The notes under the pieces were generated by a model. The model was given only the letters and a program-made list of their open reading frames with translations, did not search any database and was not told where the DNA came from. 64,000 nucleotides of DNA, from contig JARYHS010008074.1 in NCBI GenBank assembly GCA_031002005.1, positions 268,027,930 through 268,091,929 on the forward strand, written 5' to 3'. Shown here in pieces: positions 45,980 through 57,664 of the stretch; within the stretch, counting starts at the first letter, position 1; each line of letters starts with the position of its first letter. The position numbers and the translations under genes were made by a program. Source of the stretch: Vandiemenella viatica (taxonomy: Eukaryota > Arthropoda > Insecta > Orthoptera > Morabidae).

Positions 45980-48900
45980 TATTTCATAGCCAAAATTTAT
46001 TTAAAGAGTGTCAAGTTAACTCCAGTTCTATTGCAAATAATATTTAAATTCATTTTTTAAAGTATTTCAACAGTTAAGTGAAAGTAAACAGTGATCTGAA
46101 GTCAGAACATAAAGTAAATATTGCCACATAAGGCAGTGTAAGACAAAAATGTTTACCGGGGTTATAATAAACAGTTTGTCTCCTTAACTCCAACCTTGTT
46201 ACTCATGTGCTTTAGGATATTTGACTGTTCTAATGTTCTTTCGGCCACCACTTAAACCCCAAATTAGGAAAGATAAGTTAAAGTTCAAAGTTCAAAGTTT
46301 AACAGTATTTTCAATAAAAATTAAACAAATTCGAGCAATCAATAGGGTATTGGAAAATCTTCACAATGTTTGTTGACTGCATGTTATGAAAAGCTATCAG
46401 AATCCTATACTGAACCCCGTTTTAAAAACTTATAGTCACATTGAAATTATTTAAACTGTTCTGTTGAACTACTAAATCTCAAGATGGTTGCCCCTGCACA
46501 TGCATTGCCAAACAGCTCTTTCGGGTCCAAAAGTCAACTGGTATGAAAACTACGTATTCATATGGCGATCTTACAAGTGCTACACAAACGTACAACCCTT
46601 CTGCTCCAGTGATTATCAGCAGAAGATATCATGTAGTTCTCAGTGGTCGTATGAATAGATTGGCCAAAACTCATCCGGGTCCAAAGGTCAACTGGTATGA
46701 AAACTATGGATTCATGCACCAATCTTATACAATAATTTTACATTTTTGGCTCCCAATACTCCAATCGCTCTGAAGTTTACCAGTAGCTAGGATTTTAAGT
46801 GAATGTAAATTTTGATCCTTATGAAATTTTTTGTATCTTCACTCGTTTAGCTGTAAAAAATCATCTTCTGTTTGACCCAAAACTACCTCTAATTTATACA
46901 GTTTTGCCGCTATGAGGCCCAGACAACTTTTAATTTATTTCTAATCAAATTCTCTTTCGTTTGATACTAAGGAAGTCATGTTTGTTCTTCTAACAGAAAA
47001 ATATGAATTATGACACGATTACCAATTTTTTACCCCGATAATAACTTTCTGATGACTTTGAAACCCACTATAAATGATTCTACATGTTCTCAAATGCTTG
47101 TTGAATGATTTTTGAAGTCGCTACCTGTTTCTCCAATTTACTATTAATTTCCAAAGTGAATACTATTCTGTCTGATGCAACAAGGAAAATTATCTCGTTC
47201 AGACATGTTTAAAAAATCTCTGCATTGTTTCATCATGATCAAAATACTGCATTTCTCTCAACAAGACTTACTAGAAACTATATGTCATAAATTACAGTGT
47301 ATTCTGAGTATGTTATCCCCCTTGAATTTATGTGTATCACTAAAATGATTAATTTTCCTTATGTGTTTGAAAACAACCTTTACACTGTACTGAGCTTTCC
47401 CAAACTTGGGTAAATTATGTTAAAAAAAATACATTTCATTCTTGTTATAAGTTGACTTTCTATATCTTTCCAAAATATGACTTCTTGAGTTTACAGTTTG
47501 TAATTACATGTTAAATTTTCCATACTGGCTTTTAGCTTTTAAAGTATGTACTCAAGGCTTTTAGTATGGTTTCCGCACTAGAAGGTTTATCATCTTTTGA
47601 CTGTTTATTATCCTCTATATCTCTCAAAGTAAAGAAAATACTAACTTTAGAGAACTTATACCTAAACAAAATATTGAATATACAGACTGTTCAGTCCTTC
47701 TACAGATGTTAGGCAGGTTTCGAGCTTGAATTTACTGTTTAAACTTGACTTATTGCCTGAATTAACTGTTCAGTTTGATTTACTTCCTGAATTAACTGCC
47801 TAAATGACTCTAAAGCTGAAGTATCATGTTGTTCAACTGAACCTGCTATTCTGTAAATAAATTTCATCATGCAATTTACGAAATTCTAGGTTAGCTTAGA
47901 GCAGTTCTTCTTATTTCATGATGGTAAATGTTGCATTAATTTGCCAAGTTACTTTAGATCATCAAGAGTAAAATGAAAAGATACTGACATGTTAAAATCA
48001 AAGGCGGCCTAAATTTATAAGCCATATAAAACAGATACAAATTTCCTAAAACCACAGTTTTAAAGATAGTAAAGTAATTGATATCTCAAAAAATTCTCGG
48101 AGCATATTACATAAAAGTTTGAGAAACAGAGCTAAAATTTAAGGGTTGCTTTTAGAAGGTTTAGTATAATTTGTGAAACGTGTCCGACAGGAAAATATGG
48201 AATAAAAGAATACAGATAATTTCTGAGGGAGAGACTATATTTAAAAGAAACTAAAATTTGTTTTGAAAATTTTTCAGCAAGTCTTAATAAAATCCATAGA
48301 ATATTTTGGTCAATATGGGAAAAAGTAGATTATTTATAGTTCGAACAGAATTTATCTACTTATAGTTAAACCTTGCCAAAATGGATTCAACTAATCGACA
48401 CAGTGGAAATTTAAACAACAAGAAAAAAGTTGTTAAACAAATGTTATTACAACTAAAGATGGTCACTACCTTATAGGAAATAGAACATAGAATCTATTAG
48501 AGCATCTTTCAGACCGGTAATTGCAATACATTAAGAAATACTGATTTTCAAATACTTAGTTTTTATTACACCCAGTTACAGTTTAGAAACCAGGCAGATT
48601 TTTGATATCAGGAGATAGAGAAAAATCAGTAAGCCAATTGAAAACTTGTTTCAGCTCAATAACTCAATACTCTACATGGGAAAGACAATTCAAGATTCAT
48701 CAGGAAAATATTTTTTTTAGCGAAAGCATCACACAAATATTCCCTTAGATCAATTTTAACATTTATAATCAGAACTACATACTGTAAAAATTTCAAGGTG
48801 AATGGAAATAATACTATTCTGAAGAAAGTCTGTGATTCCGTGAGAAACTAAATATATCGGGATACACAAGAAATGGTTATAAAAGAGTTTCCAGTGGTGG

Positions 48901-49560
48901 GGGATGTCGTCAGTTGGTTGTGATCACTTGAGCAGTCACTATGCAAGGTTAGCCAGTGGTTTAGCACAACATGCAGAGGTAGGCAATAAGTCGATACCTC
49001 GAATCTCCATTTTGGTAGCCATCTTAGAAATTTTTGGACATGTGACTGTAGTTAGTTAGGGGTTCGTGAGGGTTAACCTGGCTTAATTCACTTATTTGTA
49101 CCTGCAACATTTATTTTGGAGAAGTATTTCCAATGCCAATAGATTGTTTAGTGAACTTATAAATTTTTTTATGAAGAATACAGTGAACTTTAAATTTATT
49201 TGAGACTTAAGTGAACATTATTACTCAGTATGTGCCTTTTACAATTGAGGTTATACAATTATATGGTGACTGAGATAGTTAACTAGCAATCTATTCTCCT
49301 TAGGCAATATTACGATTACAGTTCAGCTTAAGCTGTTTAAGTGTGAACCCACACAAAGAGCTTGTTCCTGAGAAAATATGTAAATCAAATCTACAGAAGT
49401 TAATAAATGAAATTTATATAATCATTAGGTATAGAAAGACTATTAGTGACTGCATTTATTTATATACAGAATGTCTTCAGTAACTTAAACTGAAATTTGT
49501 TGTTTCCAATCCTAAAAGCACCATAAACATAATACAAGACAAAAGAATATGCTATCACAT
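45980..49560. other. Long intron stretch with one short direct repeat
   Basis: AT-rich and without a supported gene. CGGGTCCAAA(A/G)GTCAACTGG and the following 20 bases occur at about 46,523 and again 153 bp later at about 46,676, a small direct duplication. The GC-richer segment at 48,900-49,060 has no partner in the window. Confidence 0.4.
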
Positions 49561-49569
49561 TTAATAGAA

Positions 49570-50360
49570 TCAGACAGCACTAACTGGCAAACAAAGAATG
49601 GGAGCAAAATTTGAAAAGTTTGTAACACCATGATGTGGATTATCAAAACTATTACATAACATCCATATTGAAGGAGCTACAAAAAATGACAATCCTGACA
49701 CAAAAGTTATTTGCAAATTGTACAGTACCAGATAATTTGCAAATAATGTAGCACTGGTTACTGAGGATGAAAGGAATATAAAAAAAAAAACTAAATCAAC
49801 ATGAACAAATTGATAAAATAGAGGTATGTTATGAGAATAAACAAAATTAAGAGAAAGGACAATTGACCAAACTGATGTAGACCAAGTAAAGGAATTTAAA
49901 TATCTGTGAAGTGTTATCACAGCGGATAAAAAATGAACATGAGAAGTAAATACCAGAACTGCAGAAGCAAAGAAAGTGTTCTCAATAAAGTTTTCTCACA
50001 TCTAATACAATCAGCATGAAGATACAAAAGTACTTTTTAAACATCCTTGTACAGTATGGACTGTTGTAAGCTATGGGTCAGAAACAAGAATTCTGTGACA
50101 AAGGCTGATAAAGCCACCAATGATCATGTTCTCAAAAGAGCAAAAGAAATATTCACATTTTTTGAAATGTTAAATGCAAGATGAACGAGCTTCTGCCCTG
50201 TCATTCCAACTGGTACACCACCTTGACTAAAGCGAAGCTGGAAGCTAGAAGGAACAAAGAAAACCAAGAGTAAAATTTATAGACAACACAAAAGGAAAGC
50301 ACACCTATTGCCACATGTGGCACTTGCCAAAGAAACTAAATGCTTGAAAGATGTATACAG
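49570..50360 (+). pseudogene. LINE reverse transcriptase fragment
   Basis: Plus strand, frames broken by stops: NIHIEGATKNDNPD, then FANNVALVTEDERNI (the FADD catalytic box with Asp replaced), QVKEFKYL and SVITADKK, and VWTVVSYGSET. These are successive blocks of the C-terminal half of LINE RT, in order. It ends about 260 bp from the ABCC exon at 50,624. Inactive. It could be the continuation of the same family as the fragment at 45,050, but the two are 3.6 kb apart. Confidence 0.65.
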
Positions 50361-50623
50361 TTGAAGGAGAAATAATAATAATAAAACTGAAAACTCTTTT
50401 CACAAAATATCATAGAGAAATAGAATTTAAACAAAAGAAATGAGGAATTGTTTCAAACAATAACAAAGAAGAACCCTGAAGACAAAATCAATTCACCAAG
50501 CCCACCTCTTTCATTTTGGCATTATCTTGATTATACAGCAGTTTATTTTTTGTTTATTTCAATGGTGATCACAAAGTGATGGAAATTGAAATCCAGTACC
50601 AATTAAAATAGCTAAAAACATAC

Positions 50624-50771
50624 CAAAATATTTTTCCATAATAGCTGATTCCCAGAGAATCATTTTTGCAACTCTTATATTTGATAACATCTCATTCAGT
50701 TGAGAAATTCTGCTAGCAGATAGCATTTCAGCTTTGGTTTTTGCAAGACTTCTGACCCTTGAAATTGTCCA
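50624..50771 (-). CDS. ABCC transporter exon (membrane domain 1, WE motif)
   Basis: Minus-strand exon of 148 bp with acceptor TTTTGCAG and donor GTATGT. Phase 0 at the start, one base over at the end. It encodes SRISQLNEMLSNIRVAKMIL followed by WESAIMEKYF. The pattern R...(M/L)NE.LS.IRV.KM..WE is the intracellular loop signature of the first membrane domain in ABCC (MRP) exporters, which pump organic anions and conjugates using ATP. Its last base plus the first two of the exon at 8,934 make the next codon. Exons upstream (higher coordinates) were not found in the window. Confidence 0.8.
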
Positions 50772-51204
50772 CTGCAAAATAAAGGAGAAAAAAATAAATA
50801 CATTAGGAATTGCTTCTAAATATACATTTTAAAATATTTAAACATGGAACAATATCAAAAAAAAAGTAACAACAATCTTTTATATTTTCTGTCTCTTCCT
50901 TTTTCTTGTCAAAAATAAATTAGTGTAAAATTTGTTTTCTTATGTAATAATAATGTACTCCGATTAGTTCGACCAATCAGAGCAGGCCTACCAACATTGC
51001 GGTCGACCAGCACATCTGGGTGGATGGGGAATGGGTAGCATATAGGGTTTCCAGATACAGGAGTATAATTTCTGGGACATTTATGGGGTTTAAAAAAGGT
51101 ATTTTACAGGTATGTTTAAGGAGTGAACAAATATTCAAATTAATTGCAAAAAGTTGTATTTTAGGTAATCATATATATATTTAAATTGCCAATATCTGGT
51201 TGCC

Positions 51205-54200
51205 CCCCCCCCCCCCCCCCCACAACTTCAGCCGAACTTACACACATTCCGGTACAGGCAGTCCTTAGCCTTGACTGCCCTAGTGCTGCAACAATACAGT
51301 GACCTGGCCAACCAACATTCCAGACATCTTATATCTCTAAATAAAATACTGCTGCTGTCAACCCCACATGTCCTTCCTCACCTTCAACATATTTTGCAAA
51401 AGGCTGTAGAATCTATGGATAGGCATGCTCAAAATCATCTAGGCAAATTGTCCACTCTGTATCTTTCCCATCTCAAAGCAGGACAACCTCTCCCCTGCAA
51501 ATTACCAGGACACAAACCCAGGTGTCAACCACCCTTCATTTCCTCACAACCATCTGTTGCTCAGCTACTCAACATTCCTCTACCACCTCCCTTAAAACCC
51601 ACACCTCACCCAGTCAGGCCGAATCAAGCTGCCAAACCCAAACTGGCTGTTATTAATCTGTCCTCTTCTCCGCTCTCAGAACCACAAATCTCAGTACTCT
51701 CCAAGGGTCTCACTTTCTCACCCACCCCCAAATTTGATCAGACCACCCTAGTAGGTGACTCCTTAGCTTTCTGTCGCACACTCCGCTGGAGGTATCACTT
51801 TGCCTCAAAGAGCAACAATATTGACAGTCAGAATTACCTGGAGCCCAGTCTCCAAAGGTTCCAACCACCCTCAATTCTTGATCCACCACCTCTCCCACAA
51901 AACCACCCTCTCCAATTGTTTCAAGATCTTGTTTCCACCAGTTTGGCTTCTCCTAGTTTCGCAAAATCACTACCCTGTGACACCAACCTGACTCGTGCAG
52001 AAACCAGGGCCATCAGGGAACTCTCCTCTGATCCAGACTTGATCATTCTACCAGCAGACAAGGGCTCAACTACGGTGGTCATGAACCGTTGTGACTATGT
52101 CAGTGAAGCACTGCGTCAGCTGTCTGATACCAACACTTACCGCCCCCTCAACCATGATCCCACACCTGCAGTGAATGATAAAATAAAAGTGTATATACAG
52201 GTTAGTGGACCCCTCCAAGGACTCACTCCCCATTCTGTCTCACTCCTCACTCCAAAAAAGCCACGCACACCTTCACTATACCTGCTTCCCAAGATTCATA
52301 AGCCTGGCAACCCAGGACGTCCCATAGTTTCTGCATATGGCTCACCCACTGAGCGTATCTCTGCCCTGGTTGACCAGCATCTACAGCCCATTGTCAGCCA
52401 GCTTCCCTCCCACATCAAGGACACCCGGCACTTCCTCTCACGACTGGCTACAGTACCCACACCTCTTCCCCCTGACTCCCTTCTAGTGACGGTAGATGTG
52501 ACTTCCTTATACACAAATATTCCCCATTGCCATGGGCTCAGTGCCTTGGAACATTTTCTAGACTAGCGTCCGCCCAATAGCCTCCCCACCAGATCTTTCC
52601 TGCTCACCTTGGCGGAACTAATACTTAACAACAACTTTTTCTCATTTGAGGGGAAAATCTATCACCAAGTGAGTGGCACTGCCATGGGCACTCGTATGGC
52701 TCCCTCATACGCTAACCTCTACCTAGGCCGCCTAGAAGAATCATTCATAACTTCAGCCCATCTGAAACCCCTCTTGTGGGTCAGATTCATTGATGATATT
52801 TTCATAATCTGGACCCACGGAGAAGACAACATAGTTTCCTCAATAAACTTAACACTGTCAGCTCCTTGAAATTTACATGGACTTACTCCCATACACAGGC
52901 CACTTTCCTGGATGTCGACCTTTCCCTCACAAATGGCTACATACACACAGGTGTCCATATCAAACCCACCAACCTACAACAGTACCTTTATTATGACAGC
53001 TGCCACCCTCATCACATCAAACGTTCCCTCCCCTACAGCCTAGGCATTCGAGGCAGTCACATTTGTTCCAATCAACAAGCCCTTCAACAATATGCCAGCA
53101 ATATCTCTGAAGCCCTGATTTCCCGCAATTACCCGCCAATTTTAGTTCACAAACAGGTTTCTCGTGCCACATCACAACCTATCAACAATCCACAATCCTC
53201 TAAAACCCACCATAGCCCTGTTTTGATCACCCGTTACTTCCCAGGCTTGAAATCCGTTAACCGAGTCTTGAGACAAGGTTACGACTTCCTTCGAGCCTGC
53301 CCTGAGATGAGAAACCTCCTTCCTAAAATCCTCCCTCACCCACCCAGAGCCTGCTTCAGCAGACCTCCAAACCTCAACCAAATCTTGGTCCATAAGCATG
53401 GGGCCCCCCAGCCTGCAAGACAGCCTCAAGGTTCATTTCCTTGCAACAGATCCCGTTGCAAATTATGCAGTATGCACCCGCCTTCCACCACTTTACCAAC
53501 CCCATAACTGGGGAAAGCTTTCCCATCACAGGATTTGCCACTTGTACATCCTCCCACCTCATATACCAACTCACTTGTAACCATTGCCCAGCCTCCTACA
53601 TCGGACTCACAACCAATCCACTAGCCATCAGAATGAATGAACACCGACAATCAGTACATACCAAGAACCCTGACCACCCTGTATCTCATCATGCCACTAT
53701 ACATGGCACCAACGATTTTAATACCTGTTTCTTGGTCCACACCATCAGAGTCCTCCCAGATAAAAGCAGTAATTCAGAACTTAGAAGGTGGGAACTGGCC
53801 TATCAGTACCAACTGGGGACCAGACAATCTCCAGGTCTAAATTTAAGATAGCACCAATTTTCCTCCCACCCATCCCCCTCACTTCCACCTTCCCTCACAG
53901 AACCACCGCTCACCAGTGCCTATCTTTATAGATTGTGATTTCGAATTTTATTTTTAGTTTCAACTAATTTCTTTTTTTTTTTTTTTTTTTTTTTTTTTCC
54001 CCTCCCCACTTGTGTCCATTACTTGATTAATTGAGGTATACTACCCTTCCGCATCAGGACCTTGTACAGTTTTGCTTTATACTTGCCATTCATCTCCGTT
54101 TTCTGGCCTGTACTCTTCTACCCCCTCCCTCACTTCCTGCCATGTTGTATTTCTCCCACCATGAGCCACCGAAATTGTGGCTCACGCAGTTGGCTACCAG

Positions 54201-54350
54201 CAGCGCTTGCGTGCAGCCATCTCACTTCTACTGAGGAAGAGCCATGCTCGAAAATTTTATTCTTTGTGTGTTCGTGTTTTTTTTTCGTGTACCAACGCTG
54301 CTGGAATCCCCTTCTTTGGTAAGCGGTGGTTTTTTATCCTATCCATTGTT

Positions 54351-54352
<2 letters not shown>
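51205..54352 (+). mobile_element. Nearly complete Penelope-like element
   Basis: Runs from a poly-C tract (51,205) through one long coding region (51,271-53,851) and a 3' untranslated part to a (TA)n tract at 54,353. PLEs are retroelements with telomerase-related RT and a GIY-YIG endonuclease. The 3' end (block GGTAAGCGGTGGTTT at 54,319) is shared with the remnant at 5,183, which also ends at a TA repeat. A T run at 53,970-53,998 lies in the 3' untranslated part. Base composition of the coding region is C-rich and unlike the AT-rich surroundings. Confidence 0.85.
51271..53851 (+). pseudogene. Penelope-like RT plus GIY-YIG endonuclease, one stop and two frameshifts
   Basis: Frame 1 (51,271-52,869) is interrupted only by a TAG at 52,564. 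It carries an N-terminal region, then ADKGSTTVVMNRCDY, LYLLPKIHKPGNPGRPIVSA, RT motif A TVDVTSLYTNIP (Asp at 52,495), motif B GTAMGTRMAPSYANLYLG and motif C RFIDDIF (52,786-52,803). A frameshift near 52,866 leads to the linker (FLDVDLSLTNGYIHTG, HKQVSRATS, LPKILPHPPRACFSRPP). A second near 53,450-53,507 leads to GIY-YIG with SYIGLTTNPLAIRMNEHRQS and the ELRRWE block. The frame has no ATG near its start (the first codon used is TTG), so the true start is unclear. All catalytic residues I checked are present. Confidence 0.85.

Positions 54353-54389
<37 letters not shown>
54353..54389. repeat. (TA)n microsatellite at the PLE 3' end
   Basis: About 18 TA units directly after the PLE 3' end; a shorter TA run is at 54,435-54,450. 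Confidence 0.9.
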
Positions 54390-54390
<1 letters not shown>

Positions 54391-54741
54391 ATTCAACTTT
54401 GGTTGAAAATGACTATATCATAGTTGAACAGTCTATATATATATATATTGTCTCTGATCATCAGTAAGGTGGAGTGCTTCTCTGCCTCCCACTGCCAGGA
54501 TGGCATGGGCACCGTGATGTCTTAAGTTTGAGAAAAAAACTGGTATACGGGAATTTCGGGACAGTAACGCTTAATTCCTGGACACGGGATGAGACACAAA
54601 ATTCCAGTACATTCCCGGATTTCCCAGCCAACTTGCAACCCTAGTAGCACAGTGAGCTCGAGATTTTGCATGCTATTCCTGAATAAATATATGGAAGTCC
54701 GATAGGAGGCTAAGCCAGTTTACGCAGTGACAGTCAGCTTG

Positions 54742-54796
54742 CGACAGCTAGAAGAGATCTGACATCTGATGAAGAAAACAGAGCTAGCTGTCGAAA
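54742..54796 (+). other. Stem-loop with CTGATGA loop and GAAA tail
   Basis: CGACAGCTAG (54,742-54,751) and CTAGCTGTCG (54,784-54,793) form a perfect 10-bp stem. The 32-base loop contains CTGATGA (54,766-54,772) and the stem is followed by AAAT. It looks like hammerhead core elements, but the pairing is not that of a hammerhead. Part of an unidentified repeat, probably. Confidence 0.5.
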
Positions 54797-54873
54797 TGTT
54801 GTGCTTATTCAACACCATCCGCCTGGACACCCGAGAGTATTACATTGGATCAGTATGACGGGAAAGTCTCCAC

Positions 54874-55320
54874 TCACATGGACCTTCTTTGGTTTAATCC
54901 ATGCCTGATAACTTCTTCACATGTTCCCTTATTACTAATAATGCACCCCAAATACTTATAATTTTCACATGTATTTATCATTAAGTAATCTGATACTTTG
55001 AGAGGTGATGTAATCTTTCCAACTGCCTGGTGTTCTGTATTTGTGGTGTTGATTTTTAGTCCCCATTTATTATATTCCTTCACTAACTTGCTTAGCATAT
55101 ATAAAAAGTCCTCTTCATTCCCTGCTATCACTATCTAGTCATCTGCAAACAAAACACTATATAAATAGGTTCCATCCATTTCTATTCCCATTCTTAAGCA
55201 ATTTCAATAAGCTAACACAATGGAACATTATCATATGCTTTCTCCAAATCAATTAAAGCTGAAATTATGTCTATTCTTCTTTCCTTCCTTTTCTGTATTA
55301 GTAGTTTCAGGGGGAAAAAT
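54874..55320 (-). pseudogene. LINE reverse transcriptase fragment
   Basis: Minus strand: ALIDLEKAYDNVPLC (RT motif A, about 55,265-55,215), FADD-type motif C at about 55,145, then AGNEEDFLYMLSKLVKEYNK and WGLKINTTNTEHQAVG, and ENYKYLGCIISNKGT. The blocks are in correct order for LINE RT; a stop follows the catalytic box. Similar in style to the 61,700-63,130 fragment, which holds the upstream half of such a protein. Confidence 0.75.
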
Positions 55321-55389
55321 GTTATCAATTCAGGATCTTCCTGCTCAAAATCCTCTTTTCTCTTAGAAATAAATATTTCGTTCTCCATC

Positions 55390-55600
55390 CTGTATTCATT
55401 ATCTTATGTATATAAAAATCTTACATCACAATGTTTGTTTGAGATAAACTCAAAAATTACTTAACCAATTGTAATGAAATTTGGCTTACTGTGTGTAATT
55501 TGGTCCAGCTTAAAAGATGGGATAGTTTTTATCTCGATTATTGCCCTCAACATTTTCTATTGCAAATTAAATGTTCATTAAATGTTTGCCATAGGACAAT
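55390..55600 (+). repeat. Degenerate interspersed repeat
   Basis: TGTTTGTTTGAGATAAACTC and CAATTGTAATGAAATTTGG match the general layout of the repeats at 58,147 and 58,630 (TGTCTGTC..., ...ATGAAATTT). A common type of insect repeat; superfamily not assigned. Confidence 0.4.
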
Positions 55601-55605
55601 GGTAT

Positions 55606-56260
55606 TGTAAGGAACTAGACCGATACCGGGGTTGTAGTATCGCCTAAGTGCCTTAACTTACACTCTTGTCGACTAACAGTTCTCTTAAAAACTCGGTAAA
55701 TAATTTGGATTTGACCATGTAGCCAAGGTAACTCAACTGAATGCTCAGGTCGCCACTATATTCGTTACCCACGAATATAGAAAAGGGTTCTATGCTAACA
55801 ACTGAAGCACACAAAGTCACTTTTAGAAAACTTCAAGGTTTTATTCTTCAAAATCAAAAGTTCAAAATTGCATTTACAGTTGAGCAGGCATATCGAACAC
55901 TCGTTCCACAAGTTTGCAGATTGTGAAGAGAAACTACCGACCGAAACCCCTTTAGTAAAGTTACAAGTTCATGGTGAGTAAACAGAGCCACGCCCCAATC
56001 ATGATGGCCGAACCCGGTAGTGCCAACTGAACCTGAGCTACCAACATAAGTCGGAGTTGCCAACCTACTAACGCACACACGCTTAAATCATCTTGTTAGC
56101 ACGACTTCAAACCCGGAAAAGACCCTGAGTCAAAATGGCTTCCCAATTTATACCTTCGCTGACGTCAGAGCCAAAATACAAGTTTCTACTAACGCCTAGG
56201 CGATCTAGGCCTGAAATATCTCAGTAACTAAACAGTTATCCAAAACTTTAAGTGTTGCAG
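55606..56260 (+). repeat. LTR-like repeat, family B, headed TGTAAGGAAC
   Basis: Starts TGTAAGGAACTAGACCG, contains GATACCGGGGTTGTAGTATC (able to form a stem) and GACCATGTAGCC, and matches 18,390 to about 17,930 on the minus strand. CpG-rich compared with surroundings. Right end not determined; no internal coding region adjoins on either side, so probably a solo LTR. Confidence 0.5.
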
Positions 56261-57660
56261 TGTTTCGACATATTTAATTGTGAAATAATGGATATTTAGT
56301 GAATAATTTTAAGCAACTGGTTTAAAAGTTGTAAGGGTAGGAGTGAACTATTTCTCTACTTTGGGGAACTACTATTGTTCTGGAAACTTCTACATTTCGT
56401 CATTTTATTAATGCTACAATTTACATAAATGTTATTACTGTCACTGTGTTCTACAAAAATTCCTGATTTTATTGGTTTAACTTTTATTAAGATTGGTGTA
56501 CGGAAAGTTTACTTACGACGTAATCAAGGTGTGATTTCAGTTTTAATTTTATAACTTTATTTCTATTAGTTTTATCGCAAATCTAAATTACCATGAGATT
56601 CTCTGAATAAAAATACATATTCTGAAAGTTGTTTCATCTCTGTATCTACTTTAGATCGGTTGAAATTTATTTCTAAGTTGACCTCATGGTCGTGATGAAA
56701 ACTAAATTTTAAGGTCTTTATAAAATCGGTTCTATTGACTGGAATTACTTGAAATAATTATATGTTATATTAGATTTTTAGTTCTTTCCGGAAATCTACT
56801 TTTTATTTCGGAGATCCTCTAGGATTTTAAGATAAAAAATTATTAAAAGTGAAGTGCATCTGACGAAGTATAAACAAATTGATTTAAGTTATTTAAACGT
56901 TCTGAAACTACGAAATTTTAGTGAATTTATCTTTTAATCGCATGATTACTTCATTAAAATTACTTTATTTGGTTCGAAAGTGTGTTAAAACAGTGAAATG
57001 CCAAATATTATAAATTACTTGTGCACTGAACTGGATTATTATGGATTATCATATCAAAGGTTAGTAAAAGGTGTTAATATCATTACAGAAAGTTACTTTA
57101 GTTGGTTTATTTGCTATTAAGTTACTTTCTTGCTCGTTAATTGATCTAAAAATGGCAAAATGCTTCCACAGTAGAAATTCTTAAGTCCAAGGTAGTATTA
57201 TTACTGATTATTTAATTTTCAGTTGATTAAAAGCTTGTTTATCATTATTCAAAGTTTATATTCGGCATTTAGTAACTACTGAAGGTCTTTACTGCATTCA
57301 AATTGGTTTATAAACTGCAAAGTTAACTTATTTCAAAATCTTTTATGTGAAATTGAATTTGGGGGATTTAAGCTACTCCCTCCCAAACTGATGTTTTCTT
57401 TTTGTTATCAAAGGTTTATTTAGAGCATTTATTTAATTATGGATACATTTATTATCCCTAAAGGGTTTTATTTAGTGTGTTTGGTTACTGTGTCTCTTGT
57501 GATACATAAAGCTTTACTCCCATAACCTCTACATGAACTGAAAACTGTCTTCTACTACAGAGTAAACTTTCCCTTAATGTCTAAAGGTGAGAGGCTAGAA
57601 TTTACTAAAATTCTAAGATGCTTACAGTATGCAATAATTTGTAAGTTCCATAAGTTTGAA
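56261..57660. other. AT-rich sequence without recognised content
   Basis: May be the rest of the LTR-like repeat that starts at 55,606. No coding sequence supported. Confidence 0.35.
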
Positions 57661-57664
57661 AGGA

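Larger units (their letters stand above)
8935..50623 (-). other. Inferred 41.7-kb intron of the ABCC gene, filled with transposable elements
   Basis: Bounded by donor GTATGT next to 50,624 and acceptor TTTCAG next to 8,934. The codon split (one base before, two after) makes a Gly in frame with both exons. It contains the elements listed separately. Long parts without identified content include 12,080-12,880, 14,023-16,119, 20,820-22,338, 28,447-29,836, 39,075-40,865 and 45,980-49,560. I saw no further ABCC exon inside; ABCC proteins need none between these two exons. Confidence 0.65.
51043..54643. mobile_element. hAT-like element split by a Penelope-like insertion
   Basis: Ends TAGGGTTTCCAGAT at 51,043 and, read inward from 54,643, TAGGGTTGCAAGTT. 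GTAGCATA at 51,035-51,042 and GTAGCACA at 54,644-54,651 would be an 8-bp target duplication with one mismatch, the hAT size. Without the PLE and TA repeat it would be about 0.4 kb, i.e. a MITE without transposase. The superfamily call rests only on duplication length. Confidence 0.5.

Noticed and set aside
54766..54796. Hammerhead ribozyme (CTGATGA ... GAAA)
   Set aside because: The 10-bp stem encloses CTGATGA, the base after the core cannot pair as stem II requires, and a UH cleavage site is not in place.
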